Assembly: GCF_004343195.1 (NCBI RefSeq)
Contig: NZ_SMCR01000007.1
Coordinates: 1 to 64,000 of the forward strand
Origin: Biostraticola tofi
GTDB taxonomy: Bacteria; Pseudomonadota; Gammaproteobacteria; Enterobacterales; Enterobacteriaceae
Direction of reading: 5' to 3'
Length of the DNA: 64,000 nucleotides
The notes beneath the pieces were generated by a model. That model worked only from the letters and a program-made list of their open reading frames with translations. It searched no databases and was not told the origin of the DNA. Shown one piece after another: positions 28,142-37,055 of this stretch. A program made the translations under genes and the position numbers. The number at the start of each line of letters is the position of its first letter. Within the stretch, counting starts at the first letter, position 1.

Positions 28142-28978
28142 ATGCCACAATCTATAATTGAACTGGTCGATGTTTATAAATCTTTTTCATCCACGGAAAA
28201 ACGGACATTATTTTCCCGCGCGAAAAATAAACCACCGGTAAATGCATTAAGCCATATCAATCTGCACATCTATGCCGGTGAAATCTTCGTCATCGTTGGT
28301 CTGTCGGGCTCCGGAAAATCGACGTTGCTGCGCACTTTGAATTATCTGATTGAGCCAACGGCGGGAGAGATAAAATTCGATGGGCAAACGCTGGGTCATC
28401 TCAGCGCCCAGCAGATGATTACGCTCAGGCGACAGCAGATAGGCATGGTGTTTCAGTCGTTTGCCCTGTTTGAAGAGCGGACGGTCATCGACAACGTGGC
28501 GTTTGGGCTGGAAGTGGCCGGTATTCAGCGGGATGAACGTTCTCGGCGCGCCATAGACATGCTGGAAAAAGTCGGGCTGAGCCAGGTCGCTTCCCAGTAT
28601 CCGCATCAGCTCTCCGGCGGCATGCAGCAGCGTGTTGGCCTGGCCAGGGCGCTGGTGGTCAACCCGGCGGTATTGCTGATGGATGAGGCATTCTCGGCTC
28701 TGGATCCCATTATCCGGCGTGAGATGCAAGCCCTGCTGCTGGCCCTGCAGGCAGAACAGCAGCGCACTGTCGTGTTTGTGACTCATGATATGGAGGAGGC
28801 GCTGCGTCTGGGTAGCCGTATCGCCATCATGCAGGAGGGTAGGTTGGTGCAGGTCGGCACCCCTGAGAACATCATCAATCTTCCCGCCTCGCCTTATGTT
28901 CAACATTTTTTCGCAGGCGTGGATACGTCTCGCTGGCAGATGGCGGAAACCTACGCTGATGTCTGGACGTCGTCCTGA
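28142..28978 (+). CDS. Choline/betaine ABC transporter ATP-binding protein
   Basis: A 278-residue ATPase. Walker A is GLSGSGKST, the Q-loop follows in GMVFQSFALF, the signature is LSGGMQQRVG, and Walker B is VLLMDEAFSALDP. The region near residues 15-40 has the SRAKNKPPVNALSH extension typical of quaternary-amine transporters. It lacks the C-terminal CBS domains of osmoregulated ProV/OpuAA, so transport is probably for nutrition, not osmotic stress. It is followed after 12 bases by the permease. Confidence 0.9.
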   Translation: MPQSIIELVDVYKSFSSTEKRTLFSRAKNKPPVNALSHINLHIYAGEIFVIVGLSGSGKSTLLRTLNYLIEPTAGEIKFDGQTLGHLSAQQMITLRRQQIGMVFQSFALFEERTVIDNVAFGLEVAGIQRDERSRRAIDMLEKVGLSQVASQYPHQLSGGMQQRVGLARALVVNPAVLLMDEAFSALDPIIRREMQALLLALQAEQQRTVVFVTHDMEEALRLGSRIAIMQEGRLVQVGTPENIINLPASPYVQHFFAGVDTSRWQMAETYADVWTSS

Positions 28979-28990
28979 GCAGGTAAACTT

Positions 28991-29827
28991 ATGGCCTATC
29001 CGTTAGATTTCAGTCGACAGGCTGACCGTGTTATCCAGGCATTGCTGCAGCATGCCGGCGGTTTTTTCGATGGACTGGCGGCCGGCATCGATGCCTTTGC
29101 CGGCGGTCTGGAAACCCTGATTGGCTGGCTTACCCCCTGGGGACTGGTGGCGCTGACCGTGGGTCTCGGCGCATGGCGTATTGGTAAAGGCTTCGCGCTG
29201 TTTGCCCTGTTAGCACTGCTCTATATCATTTACAGCGGCTACAGCGAGCATGCGTCCATTACGCTTGCGCTGACGCTGTCGTCAACCTTTTTCAGCCTGC
29301 TGCTGGGGATACCGCTGGGCATTTGGAGCGCACGGCGCGCCTCCGTGGGCAGCGTGGTGCGTACGCTGATGGATTTCATGCAGACCATGCCGGCCTTTGT
29401 CTATCTTATTCCGGCCACCATCCTGTTCGGACTGGGACGTCCGCCCGGGATTTTCGCTACCATTTTATTCTCAATGCCGCCGGTAGTGCGATTGACCGAT
29501 TTAGGCATTCGCCAAGTGAATGCGGCGCGCATCGAGGCGGGACTGGCCTTTGGCTGTACGCCTTGGCAACTGCTATGGAAAGTCCAATTGCCGGCGGCTC
29601 AGCCCGCCATTATGGCGGGCGTCAACCAGACCATTATGATGGCCATGTCGATGGTGATTATTGCCTCCATGGTCGGCGCCGGTGGATTGGGCAACGATAT
29701 ACTCAGCAGTATCCAGCAGTTGGATATCGGCCTGGGTCTGCAGAGCGGCATCGTCGTGGTGCTGATGGCTATCCTGCTCGACCGGCTTTCGGCAAGCTTT
29801 GCCCGCCAACGAGGCGAGAGAGTATGA
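28991..29827 (+). CDS. Choline/betaine ABC transporter permease
   Basis: A 278-residue protein of the ProW/OpuAB type with about six helices and the DTMQTMPAFVYLIP-like core (residues about 125-145). The EAA loop is IEAGLAFGCTPWQLLWKVQLP. It forms the membrane channel with the preceding ATPase and should receive substrate from the ChoX-like protein encoded at 24511. That places the transporter parts on both sides of the sulfatase and regulator. Confidence 0.9.
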   Translation: MAYPLDFSRQADRVIQALLQHAGGFFDGLAAGIDAFAGGLETLIGWLTPWGLVALTVGLGAWRIGKGFALFALLALLYIIYSGYSEHASITLALTLSSTFFSLLLGIPLGIWSARRASVGSVVRTLMDFMQTMPAFVYLIPATILFGLGRPPGIFATILFSMPPVVRLTDLGIRQVNAARIEAGLAFGCTPWQLLWKVQLPAAQPAIMAGVNQTIMMAMSMVIIASMVGAGGLGNDILSSIQQLDIGLGLQSGIVVVLMAILLDRLSASFARQRGERV

Positions 29828-30005
29828 ACGGCCATGACGTCGCAAGCGTCGTAAGACGCCATCGCCGGAGTTAATAAGGGGTTACATAAGCTTCTGCATT
29901 GCTGAAAGCTGATTTAGGCAAATCAAGGGGACTGGCTTTATTTATGGGCCTGCAACCGGCTACGCTGGGGTACGGTGTCATTCAGTAACCTGCCTACCTC
30001 TGGCG

Positions 30006-30040
30006 CCTCTACGCCGCTTGCGTGGCAGGCGGCTTAGAGG
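30006..30040. other. Stable imperfect hairpin
   Basis: CCTCT-ac-GCCGC pairs with GCGGC-tt-AGAGG over 35 bases; the inner TTGC/GCAG can extend the stem by wobble pairing. It lies between the permease and the kinase fragment, which converge. It may be a terminator without a U-run or a REP-like element. Confidence 0.4.
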
Positions 30041-30052
30041 CAGACAATACAT

Positions 30053-30304
30053 TTAGCGGTATTCCATAACATCAAACCCTTCGTCAGGCATTGGTGCTGA
30101 GAAATAACTCGTTATGACCTCAAATTGCTGTTCTGTAGCTGCAAAATCGTGCGTACCGTCTTCATTACGGGCGTGTAACCGGTCTTTACATATCTCATCG
30201 GACATGTTCAGAAAATGCAGGCAATGACTGGCGCCCGATTCCTTAATGATACTCATCATCCATTGTTTCGCACCGATCACTCCCCCGGAGAAAATGGAAG
30301 CCAC
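30053..30304 (-). pseudogene. C-terminal fragment of an AAA/zeta-type kinase-like protein
   Basis: About 83 codons remain. The sequence KQWMMSIIKESGASHCLHFL, then DEICKDRLHARN and GTHDFAATEQQFEVITSYF, matches the end of small P-loop ATP-binding proteins (about 150-180 residues) related to shikimate/zeta kinases. The Walker A half is not upstream in any frame. The bases to the right instead read, in another frame, an unrelated stretch ending at a stop. So this is a truncated relic. Confidence 0.6.
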
Positions 30305-30545
30305 AATCCTTGCTGCACTTTAAACAACGTGTTTCGGTAATCCAAACCATTCACTTTTAGAGCGAGACTAACAAATTTCTTGCGAGTGATTTGATGAGGT
30401 GAAGAGCGCTCACTTTCAATAATTCTGATCCCTCAATAAAACGGTCAGCACCTCTTGCGGAAGACCTCTCCGCATGCAGCAACTAACCAGCCTACGGCGC
30501 CGCTCTGCAACGCATCTGCGCCGGCCTCGGCTGAATTGACCTTAT

Positions 30546-30573
30546 CAGAATGACCGCCGGGGCGGTCATTCTG
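30546..30573 (-). terminator. Strong hairpin after the porin gene
   Basis: A 12-13-bp perfect stem: CAGAATGACCGCC (30546-30558) against GGCGGTCATTCTG (30561-30573). It lies 12 bases beyond the porin stop codon. The run after it on the minus strand is only weakly U-rich, but position and stability suit a terminator for the beta-glucoside operon. The rest of 30305-30585 shows no gene. Confidence 0.7.
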
Positions 30574-30585
30574 AGCGGGCGGAGA

Positions 30586-32043
30586 TCAGAACCAGGCTTC
30601 CCACATGGCACCCACATTAAAGGAGTCCAACTGGGTATTTTCGCCGTTTGCCGTGCGGGCGGTATGGTTGTTTTCCACTTCTCCGCCGGTCACGTAGAAG
30701 CGCAGCATCGGCCTGAATTCCGGCCCCATGGCAATTGAAATATTCTGCGACAGGGTCAGCTTCCAGCCTTTATTGTCGCCGCCGGTATCATAGTCTACCC
30801 GCTGATAGCCGGCTTCCAGCCAGGTCGAATGCACATCATTCCAGTAATACATCGGACGAACGATGGCGCCGTAATTGCGGCGATCGTCCTGGTTTTGGTT
30901 TTTGTTGTCGTTGGCATAATCATGGAATGCCAGCAGATACTCTACCTGTGCCTGAGGAGTAAACTTGTAGCTGCCCTCAAAGCTGGTATAGACGGTACGC
31001 AGGTCTTCGGTTTTGCTGTAGACGCTGTTATCTGAATTGTCCGAATAGCGGGCTATCAGTTTATTGAGACTGTTTTTACCGGTATGGCTGAAAACCATTG
31101 CCGCCTGCCAGGCCTTTAGCCGGTCATCGCTTTCCACCGCTTTGGAATCAAAACCGTAGTTGGCGTAAAGCTCGAAATCGACCGGTCCCAGCTGGATGCC
31201 GTGGATTTTGGAGGTCAGCGCATAGTTGCCTTTATCACCGGTGCCTGATCCGCCGGTACAGGTAATGCGCGATGGGTTGGCCTCGTCTTCCATGACTTCA
31301 GGGCTACAGGCTTCAACCGCACCGACGGCCGCCAGGTCAAATTTTACCCCGCCTAACTCCAGATCCCGTACCCCGGCACCCTGGCCGTCATGGTTCATCC
31401 AGAAGTAGTCATTGATACCCTGCTGTGGACGCTGGTGAAAATCTCGGCCGGCCCAGAAATAGGCGTTGGGTTGGGATGCAAACAGGTTGGTCACCCCGGC
31501 ATAGGCTTTTTTCAGGTTAACTTCATCGCCCCAGTGGTCGAACATTACCGCCACATCCCAGATGGCGCCGTTCTCGCCCCTGATAGATTTAGTCAGCTGG
31601 AACTCGCCGCCGTTGCCTTCGTTACCCAGACGACCCAATGCCGATGCGCCATTATAAGAGCCATCGACGCCGACATATTTCTGATCCCCGCCCTGGAACT
31701 GCGCGCCATAACGGGCGTAGCCAGTGAAAGCAACGCCGTAGGGCAGTTGCATATCCGGCGTTTTAGCCGTTTCAGCTGTGCCGACGGGCTGAGCGGCAGC
31801 CGGCGTAGCCGTGGTCACCGCTGTCGCCGTCGCTGCCGGTGACGCGGCGACCGCCGGTCTTTGCGCATTAGCGGCAGCCAGTTTGGCCTCCCGCTCCTGC
31901 AGGGCTTTTTCTACCGCCTGGGCAACGATTTTATCTAATTGCTCAGTGGTTACCGTTATTTCTTGTGCGAGTACCGAAAGCGGACATAAGGCAGCGATGA
32001 CCGCCACGGCTAATGGAAGCTGTTTATTTATTTTCATGTTCAT
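30586..32043 (-). CDS. LamB/ScrY/BglH-type carbohydrate porin
   Basis: A 485-residue outer-membrane protein. A signal peptide (cleaved after Ala26) is followed by a short coiled coil (EQLDKIVAQAVEKALQERE) and an Ala/Thr-rich linker, as in the sucrose porin ScrY. The 18-strand LamB barrel starts near FTGYARYGAQFQGG and ends with Phe (GAMWEAWF), the usual final aromatic residue for BAM assembly. It should let beta-glucosides cross the outer membrane. It is the last gene of the PTS operon. ATG codons at 32043 and 32037 are both possible starts. Confidence 0.88.
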   Translation of the reverse strand: MNMKINKQLPLAVAVIAALCPLSVLAQEITVTTEQLDKIVAQAVEKALQEREAKLAAANAQRPAVAASPAATATAVTTATPAAAQPVGTAETAKTPDMQLPYGVAFTGYARYGAQFQGGDQKYVGVDGSYNGASALGRLGNEGNGGEFQLTKSIRGENGAIWDVAVMFDHWGDEVNLKKAYAGVTNLFASQPNAYFWAGRDFHQRPQQGINDYFWMNHDGQGAGVRDLELGGVKFDLAAVGAVEACSPEVMEDEANPSRITCTGGSGTGDKGNYALTSKIHGIQLGPVDFELYANYGFDSKAVESDDRLKAWQAAMVFSHTGKNSLNKLIARYSDNSDNSVYSKTEDLRTVYTSFEGSYKFTPQAQVEYLLAFHDYANDNKNQNQDDRRNYGAIVRPMYYWNDVHSTWLEAGYQRVDYDTGGDNKGWKLTLSQNISIAMGPEFRPMLRFYVTGGEVENNHTARTANGENTQLDSFNVGAMWEAWF

Positions 32044-32206
32044 CTCAATGAGTAAGTTATTCTCAGACGAAAACGATCCTGCTGTGGATGACGGAATAAA
32101 TGCGTCATTGCCAAGGCAAGGTTGTTTTTATACACGAACCGGATTGAGCTAAATTATATTATTCTTGTAATGACTTCTCCATTTCCAGAGGTGAAGTGGT
32201 AATTAA

Positions 32207-32518
32207 TTACGAAGTCTGGCGCTGATAAAGATGAATGATTTCTTCTGACAATTCCCGCGCCAGCAGTGATGTCATTAAATGATCCTGGGCGTGAACCATA
32301 ATTAATGTCATCGGTTGCCTGCCTTCCCCTGCATCTTGTTCAATCAATTTAGTCTGCATATGATGGGCCTTGCGCGCAAACTCGTCCGCCTCTTTAAGCA
32401 GGCTTCTGGCTTCATCGATGCCGCCTTGGCGAGCGGCATGCAGGGCCTCAAAGCACAGGCTGCGGGATTGCCCGGCATTGACGATAATTTCCATGACGGC
32501 TTCTTCTAATTCAATCAT
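32207..32518 (-). CDS. PTS EIIA, lactose/cellobiose family
   Basis: A 103-residue all-helical protein. It has the LacF/ChbA plan: EEAVMEIIVNAGQSRSLCFEAL near the start and the phosphorylated His in MVHAQDHLM at about residue 75-80. It carries phosphate from HPr to EIIB. It lies between the glucosidase and porin genes. Confidence 0.9.
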   Translation of the reverse strand: MIELEEAVMEIIVNAGQSRSLCFEALHAARQGGIDEARSLLKEADEFARKAHHMQTKLIEQDAGEGRQPMTLIMVHAQDHLMTSLLARELSEEIIHLYQRQTS

Positions 32519-32532
32519 TGTCTTTTTTCCGG

Positions 32533-33915
32533 TTAATTGAAGCCATTATTGGCTGAGGTCGCGGCAAACCATTCGCCGCTCTTTTTAATAATGCGCTGTT
32601 GGTTGGCTAAATCTAATTGAACAAAACCATAGCGATTTTTATAGCCATTGCACCATGACCAGTTATCGATAAACGTCCACATATGGTAGCCAAGACAATT
32701 AGAACCTTCACTGATCCCTCGGTGCAGCCATTTAAGATGGTCGGAAACAAAATCTATTCGGTATTGATCATTGATTTGGTTGTGCTCAATAAATCGCTGC
32801 TCGTTCTCAACCCCCATGCCGTTTTCGGAGATAAAGCAGCGTGGGTTACTGTAATTCAACCGCAGGTTGGTCAGGATATCGTATATTCCGGGTTCATAAA
32901 TTTCCCACCCCCGGTATGGATTCATTTTACGTCCGGGCATTTCGTAGTTTTCAAACAGCCATTCGGGCATAAAAGGCGCTGCTGGGTTGACGGCGCTGTC
33001 ACGGCATTTCACCCGCCTGGGCTGATAGTAATTGATGCCGAGCAAATCTATCTTACCTTCGGCAATCAGCGCCTTGTCGCCTGGCTGGCATGGCGGCAAT
33101 TGGTCATACTCCTGCAGCAGGGCAACCAGTGCCGGCGGATACTCCCCCCTGAGCACCGGGTCGAGAAAGCTGCGGTTAAACAGTAAATCGGCATGTTCGG
33201 CCGCCTTCACGTCCGCCGGATGCTGCGAGCGCGGATAGGACGGCGTCAAATTGAGCACGATGCCGATCTCTCCCTGATAGCCGCCGGTCCGATAGATCTT
33301 TACTGCGGCTGCATGCGCCAGCACCGTATGATAGGCCACGGTCGCCGCCCGTTTGAAATCCACCACATTGGGATAATGGAAATCGTACAGATAGCCGCCT
33401 TCCACCGGCACTATCGGTTCATTGAAGGTGAACCAGTGCTTGACCCGATCGCCAAACAGGTCAAAGCACAGTTTGGCGTATTGCTGCCAGGCATCAATAA
33501 CCTGACGATTTTCCCAACCGCCTTTTTGCTGCATCACCATCGGCATATCAAAGTGGAACAGCGTGATAAAAGGGGTAATACCTTGCGCCAGCAGTTCATC
33601 AATCACGTTATTATAAAAATCCACGGCTTCCGGGTTGACCTCACCGGTGCCGTCCGGTATCAGGCGCGACCAGCTCAAGGACGTTCTAAAGCTGTTGTGA
33701 TTAAGCGTCTTGAGCAGCGCAATGTCCTGGCGCCAGTGGCGATAAAACGTCGATGTGTCATCCGGGCCAATTTGCTGATGAAAGCGCCAGGGCTGGCTGG
33801 CGTACCAGCTATCCCAAGTCGTTGCGCCCTTACCGCCGCCGCGGCTTTCCCCTTCGGTCTGCAGGGCTGAACTTGCGCTGCCCCACCAGAAGCCTGGCGG
33901 AAAAAGATAGTTCAT
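32533..33915 (-). CDS. 6-phospho-beta-glucosidase (GH1)
   Basis: A 460-residue GH1 enzyme. The acid/base Glu is in WFTFNEP (about residue 165) and the nucleophile Glu in CFISENGMG (about 365). The N-terminal FWWGSASSALQTEG is the family signature. Because it is embedded in a PTS operon, the substrate should be a 6-phosphorylated beta-glucoside such as cellobiose-6-phosphate, salicin-6-P or arbutin-6-P. AGGAG precedes the ATG. The usual phosphate-binding residues near the C-terminus were not verified. Confidence 0.93.
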   Translation of the reverse strand: MNYLFPPGFWWGSASSALQTEGESRGGGKGATTWDSWYASQPWRFHQQIGPDDTSTFYRHWRQDIALLKTLNHNSFRTSLSWSRLIPDGTGEVNPEAVDFYNNVIDELLAQGITPFITLFHFDMPMVMQQKGGWENRQVIDAWQQYAKLCFDLFGDRVKHWFTFNEPIVPVEGGYLYDFHYPNVVDFKRAATVAYHTVLAHAAAVKIYRTGGYQGEIGIVLNLTPSYPRSQHPADVKAAEHADLLFNRSFLDPVLRGEYPPALVALLQEYDQLPPCQPGDKALIAEGKIDLLGINYYQPRRVKCRDSAVNPAAPFMPEWLFENYEMPGRKMNPYRGWEIYEPGIYDILTNLRLNYSNPRCFISENGMGVENEQRFIEHNQINDQYRIDFVSDHLKWLHRGISEGSNCLGYHMWTFIDNWSWCNGYKNRYGFVQLDLANQQRIIKKSGEWFAATSANNGFN

Positions 33916-33940
33916 GGCTATTGTCTCCTGTTGATCTGGC

Positions 33941-35269
33941 TTAGTTGCTGCGGGCGGTTTCGATCAGTGGCGCCGTATGCTGGGCCTTTTCTGCTTCGGT
34001 TTTCAGCAGTGAGCGTTCATAGGCACGCAGGAACGGCAGGTAAAGCAAGGCTGAAAGCACCATACAGAACAGACACATAATCACCGGGCTGAAGGTCCAG
34101 TTGGTGGCCCAGGATGCGCCGATCGGGGCCGGAGTAGTCCATGGCGTCAGTGAGACCACCTGTTCAATCCAACCCAACCTGGTGGCGGAATAGGCCAGTA
34201 CCGCATTGACCATCGGGACGAAAACAAAAGGCAGAAACAGCATCGGATTCATGATGATCGGGGCACCGAACAGGATAGGTTCATTGATATTGAAAAAGCT
34301 CGGCACCACGCCCATTCTGCCGATGGTACGTAAGTGCACCACTTTACTGCGCAATAGCAGGAACGCCAGCGGCAGGGTGCAGCCTACGCCGCCAATCAGC
34401 AGATAGTGATCCCAGAAACCCTGCAGGTAGATATGAGGTAAGGCCGTGCCTGCGGCCAGAGCGGCCTGGTTTGCCGCCAGGTTGGTCATCCAGAATGGGT
34501 TCATGATACCGGTGACAATCAGCGAGCCATGGATGCCGGAGAACCAGAACAGCTGACACAGCAGCACCGACAGTAGCACGGCCGGCAGAGAATCGGAGGC
34601 AGAAACCAGCGGGGCCAGCAGATGCATGATGGCTTCGGGGATGATCATCCCGGTCTGGGCTTCAATAAACAGATTAAGCGGATGCAGGGTCGCAATGATC
34701 ACCAATACCGGGATCAGTATTTCAAAAGATCGCGCCACCCCGGTCGGTACTTCTTTCGGCAGGCGAATGGTGATTTTATGCTGTTTGAGGGCGGCATAAA
34801 CCCGGGTCGAATAAATCGAGGTAATCAGTGCGGTAAAGATCCCCTGCCCGGAAAGATACTGGGTAGAGATCTGGTCGTCGGCATAGGGCGCAGCGACCAT
34901 CAGAAACGCCATAAACGCCAGTAGGCCCGACATCACCGGATCCAGATTGAACTGGCGTCCCAGACTGGCGCCAATGCCTACTGAAATAAAGAAGGTCATT
35001 ACTCCCATGCTCAGACGGTACGGCAGCATCAATTGCTCACGGTAGGTGGCTGAAAAGTCCAGCCAGGCGCGGGCAAACCCCACCTGGGTATCGGCGGAGA
35101 AAGGGGGAAAGATAAACACCAGCATAAACGAACCGATGATCATAAAAGGCAACGCAGCGGTAAAGCCATCACGAATGGCGATAACGTACTTTTGCTGGCC
35201 CAGACGACCGGCCAGTGGCGTGATGGATTTCTCTATCACCCCAACCATTGATTGATATAAAGAACTCAT
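33941..35269 (-). CDS. PTS EIIC, cellobiose/beta-glucoside permease
   Basis: A 442-residue membrane protein of the lactose/cellobiose EIIC family (about 10 helices). It has FTAALPFMIIGSFMLVFIFPP in helix 1-2 and GVGCTLPLAFLLLRSK and FNINEPILFGAPIIMNP later; the latter block holds the conserved Glu-Pro of the sugar site. It transports and, with EIIB, phosphorylates the sugar. It is 17 bases after the EIIB gene. Confidence 0.92.
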   Translation of the reverse strand: MSSLYQSMVGVIEKSITPLAGRLGQQKYVIAIRDGFTAALPFMIIGSFMLVFIFPPFSADTQVGFARAWLDFSATYREQLMLPYRLSMGVMTFFISVGIGASLGRQFNLDPVMSGLLAFMAFLMVAAPYADDQISTQYLSGQGIFTALITSIYSTRVYAALKQHKITIRLPKEVPTGVARSFEILIPVLVIIATLHPLNLFIEAQTGMIIPEAIMHLLAPLVSASDSLPAVLLSVLLCQLFWFSGIHGSLIVTGIMNPFWMTNLAANQAALAAGTALPHIYLQGFWDHYLLIGGVGCTLPLAFLLLRSKVVHLRTIGRMGVVPSFFNINEPILFGAPIIMNPMLFLPFVFVPMVNAVLAYSATRLGWIEQVVSLTPWTTPAPIGASWATNWTFSPVIMCLFCMVLSALLYLPFLRAYERSLLKTEAEKAQHTAPLIETARSN

Positions 35270-35286
35270 GAGAACACCTTTTAGTG

Positions 35287-35601
35287 TTAGTGAGCCGCTT
35301 CGATTAGCGACAGAGCGAAGTCCAGTACCTTATCGCCACGCTGCATTCCATAGTCCATCATTTCAATGGGCTGAACCGGAATACCTTGCGTGGCAGCCTT
35401 TTCTTGGAGCATGCCTAACATGTACTTCACTTGAGGGCCGAGCAGCACCACTTGATAGCGGGAAAATTGCGTGTCAAATTCCGACACGCCATAGGCATCA
35501 ATCTCTACCTCTAGTCCTCTTTCTTCGGCCACCACCAGCATTTTTCTCACCAGCATACTGGTGGACATCCCGGCCGAGCAGCACAGCATTATCTTGACCA
35601 T
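35287..35601 (-). CDS. PTS EIIB, lactose/cellobiose family
   Basis: A 104-residue protein. The phosphorylated Cys is in MLCCSAGMSTSML (residue 7 or 8, with the P-loop SAGMSTS after it). QVVLLGPQVKYML is the second conserved block. It is the first gene of the operon. The start overlaps an AGGTGGG ribosome site. Confidence 0.92.
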   Translation of the reverse strand: MVKIMLCCSAGMSTSMLVRKMLVVAEERGLEVEIDAYGVSEFDTQFSRYQVVLLGPQVKYMLGMLQEKAATQGIPVQPIEMMDYGMQRGDKVLDFALSLIEAAH

Positions 35602-35653
35602 CCCACCTAATCCTTACATGTTTAGAGTAATTTCGACATGATTGGATACCATA

Positions 35654-35669
35654 TGGAAACCGTTTTCCA
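35654..35669. promoter_or_regulatory. LacI-type operator 1, TGGAAA-CCGT-TTTCCA
   Basis: A perfect 6-4-6 palindrome 53 bases upstream of the EIIB start codon. The arms are identical to operator 2 (35779-35794), and the central CG step is typical of LacI-family sites. It likely represses the PTS operon. Confidence 0.7.
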
Positions 35670-35778
35670 TCGACGGCCAGCAAAACTGTGAACTTCATCA
35701 ATGTCCTTTCTCTATGCGGCTTGTTAATTGGATTTTCATCACAAAATTATTGGGAATAGGTATGATTTGGATGTGATG

Positions 35779-35794
35779 TGGAAAAAAGTTTCCA
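35779..35794. promoter_or_regulatory. LacI-type operator 2, TGGAAA-AAAG-TTTCCA
   Basis: Same arms as operator 1, with a different 4-base centre. The right arm TTTCCA (35789-35794) lies 17 bases before TATAAT (35812-35817), so it coincides with the -35 element of the LacI-gene promoter. The regulator may therefore repress itself. Confidence 0.7.
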
Positions 35795-35811
35795 AGAAAA
35801 ACGGAAACGAC

Positions 35812-35817
35812 TATAAT
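35812..35817 (+). promoter_or_regulatory. -10 box of the LacI-family gene
   Basis: Consensus TATAAT, 17 bases downstream of the poor -35 TTTCCA inside operator 2. Transcription should start near 35824, giving a leader of about 70 bases. Confidence 0.55.
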
Positions 35818-35893
35818 AATCGTGGCGACACTATGAGCCGCAGGTTTTGTCGGGCTATACAGGCAGGCATTAAAAACTTGCCAGGGGAAAACG

Positions 35894-36850
35894 ATGTCTA
35901 CGATCAACGATGTATCACGTCTAGCTGGGGTGTCCAAAGCCACAGTGTCACGGGTGTTGAGTGGTTCACGCGGCGTAAAGGAAGCCAGCCGTCAGGCAGT
36001 GCTCAAAGCGGCGGAAGAGCTGAAATACCGGCCAAATGTCATCGCGCAATCATTATTAAGTCAGTCTACCGGCTGTATTGGCGTTATCTGCGCCCAAGAT
36101 AATATCAACCAGAGCACCGGTTATCTGTACGCCCTTGAGAAACACCTCAGCCAGCATCAGAAGCATCTGCTGCTGCGCTTTGCCAACAACAAAGGCGAGG
36201 TCATGCAGGCGCTGGAAGAACTCACCTGCGGCCTGTGTGATGATGTGCTGATTATCGGCGCGCGCTTTGAACTGAATATCAGTGATGAAAACATTATTCT
36301 GGTCGACTGTATGGATGGCGATACCGGCAACAGTATCCAGTTTGATCATGCCTTCGCGGCTGAAACGGCCTGTAACTTCCTGATAAAACAGGGAAGGAGG
36401 CAGATCGCCCTGATCAATCCCGAGCACGCAGGCGGCGTAGAACCGGTATTGCTGGGGTATAAGCGTGCGCTGGAAAATAACTTCCTGCCGTTTAACCGCA
36501 ACCTGATTTTTACCGATGCGTCTTCTTCCTCGGTCGCACTGCAGGTGCTGCTGAACAACAGCACGACACTTAATTTCAACGCCCTGCTGGTGGCTGATGA
36601 ACTGGAAGCTCAGCGGGCCATCACCCAACTGCAGGCGTTTAATAAATCGGTGCCTGACGACATCATGGTCTTCAGCCTTGCCGGTTCGTTAAATTTGCCT
36701 GGGATCCCGACCATACCCGCCATCGAATATTCCATGGACGCAATGGCGGCCAGGATTGTGGCCTGGCTCAATCAAAAAACGCACAGCGTGCTGGGGTCGT
36801 ATGTGCTGCGTGGTGATTTGATTATTCCCGATATGTCCGGCAGGAAATAA
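35894..36850 (+). CDS. LacI-family transcriptional regulator
   Basis: A 318-residue protein. The helix-turn-helix begins INDVSRLAGVSKATVSRVLS, with the hinge helix segment ending at RPNVIAQSLLSQ. The periplasmic-binding-like sensor domain follows. It is divergent from the PTS operon, with two TGGAAA-N4-TTTCCA sites between. By family (AscG/CelR-like) it should repress the operon until a beta-glucoside or its phosphate binds. GGGG precedes the ATG. Confidence 0.9.
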   Translation: MSTINDVSRLAGVSKATVSRVLSGSRGVKEASRQAVLKAAEELKYRPNVIAQSLLSQSTGCIGVICAQDNINQSTGYLYALEKHLSQHQKHLLLRFANNKGEVMQALEELTCGLCDDVLIIGARFELNISDENIILVDCMDGDTGNSIQFDHAFAAETACNFLIKQGRRQIALINPEHAGGVEPVLLGYKRALENNFLPFNRNLIFTDASSSSVALQVLLNNSTTLNFNALLVADELEAQRAITQLQAFNKSVPDDIMVFSLAGSLNLPGIPTIPAIEYSMDAMAARIVAWLNQKTHSVLGSYVLRGDLIIPDMSGRK

Positions 36851-36884
36851 CCACCCCAGGGATAATGATTCACATGGAGGTTGT

Positions 36885-37055
36885 ATGTCGGTATTCATCA
36901 TTATCGCATTGCCGCTGCTGGCGGTGCGATTGACACTGCTGTTTCTGGCCGCCAGGAAAAAGGACAAAACTTATCTGGTGCCTGGCTTTGTCCGGTTGGT
37001 CTGTTCTTTTGTTAATGCGGTGATGGGGATCAGCCGGTCGACGGCAGCACTATGA
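36885..37055 (+). CDS. Possible small membrane protein (56 aa)
   Basis: A 56-codon frame with GGAGG four bases upstream of ATG 36885. One hydrophobic helix (about residues 3-22, FIIIALPLLAVRLTLLFLA) is followed by RKKDK and a second weakly hydrophobic segment. It starts 34 bases after the LacI gene. No family recognised. The good ribosome site argues that it is real, but conservation is untested. Confidence 0.4.
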   Translation: MSVFIIIALPLLAVRLTLLFLAARKKDKTYLVPGFVRLVCSFVNAVMGISRSTAAL

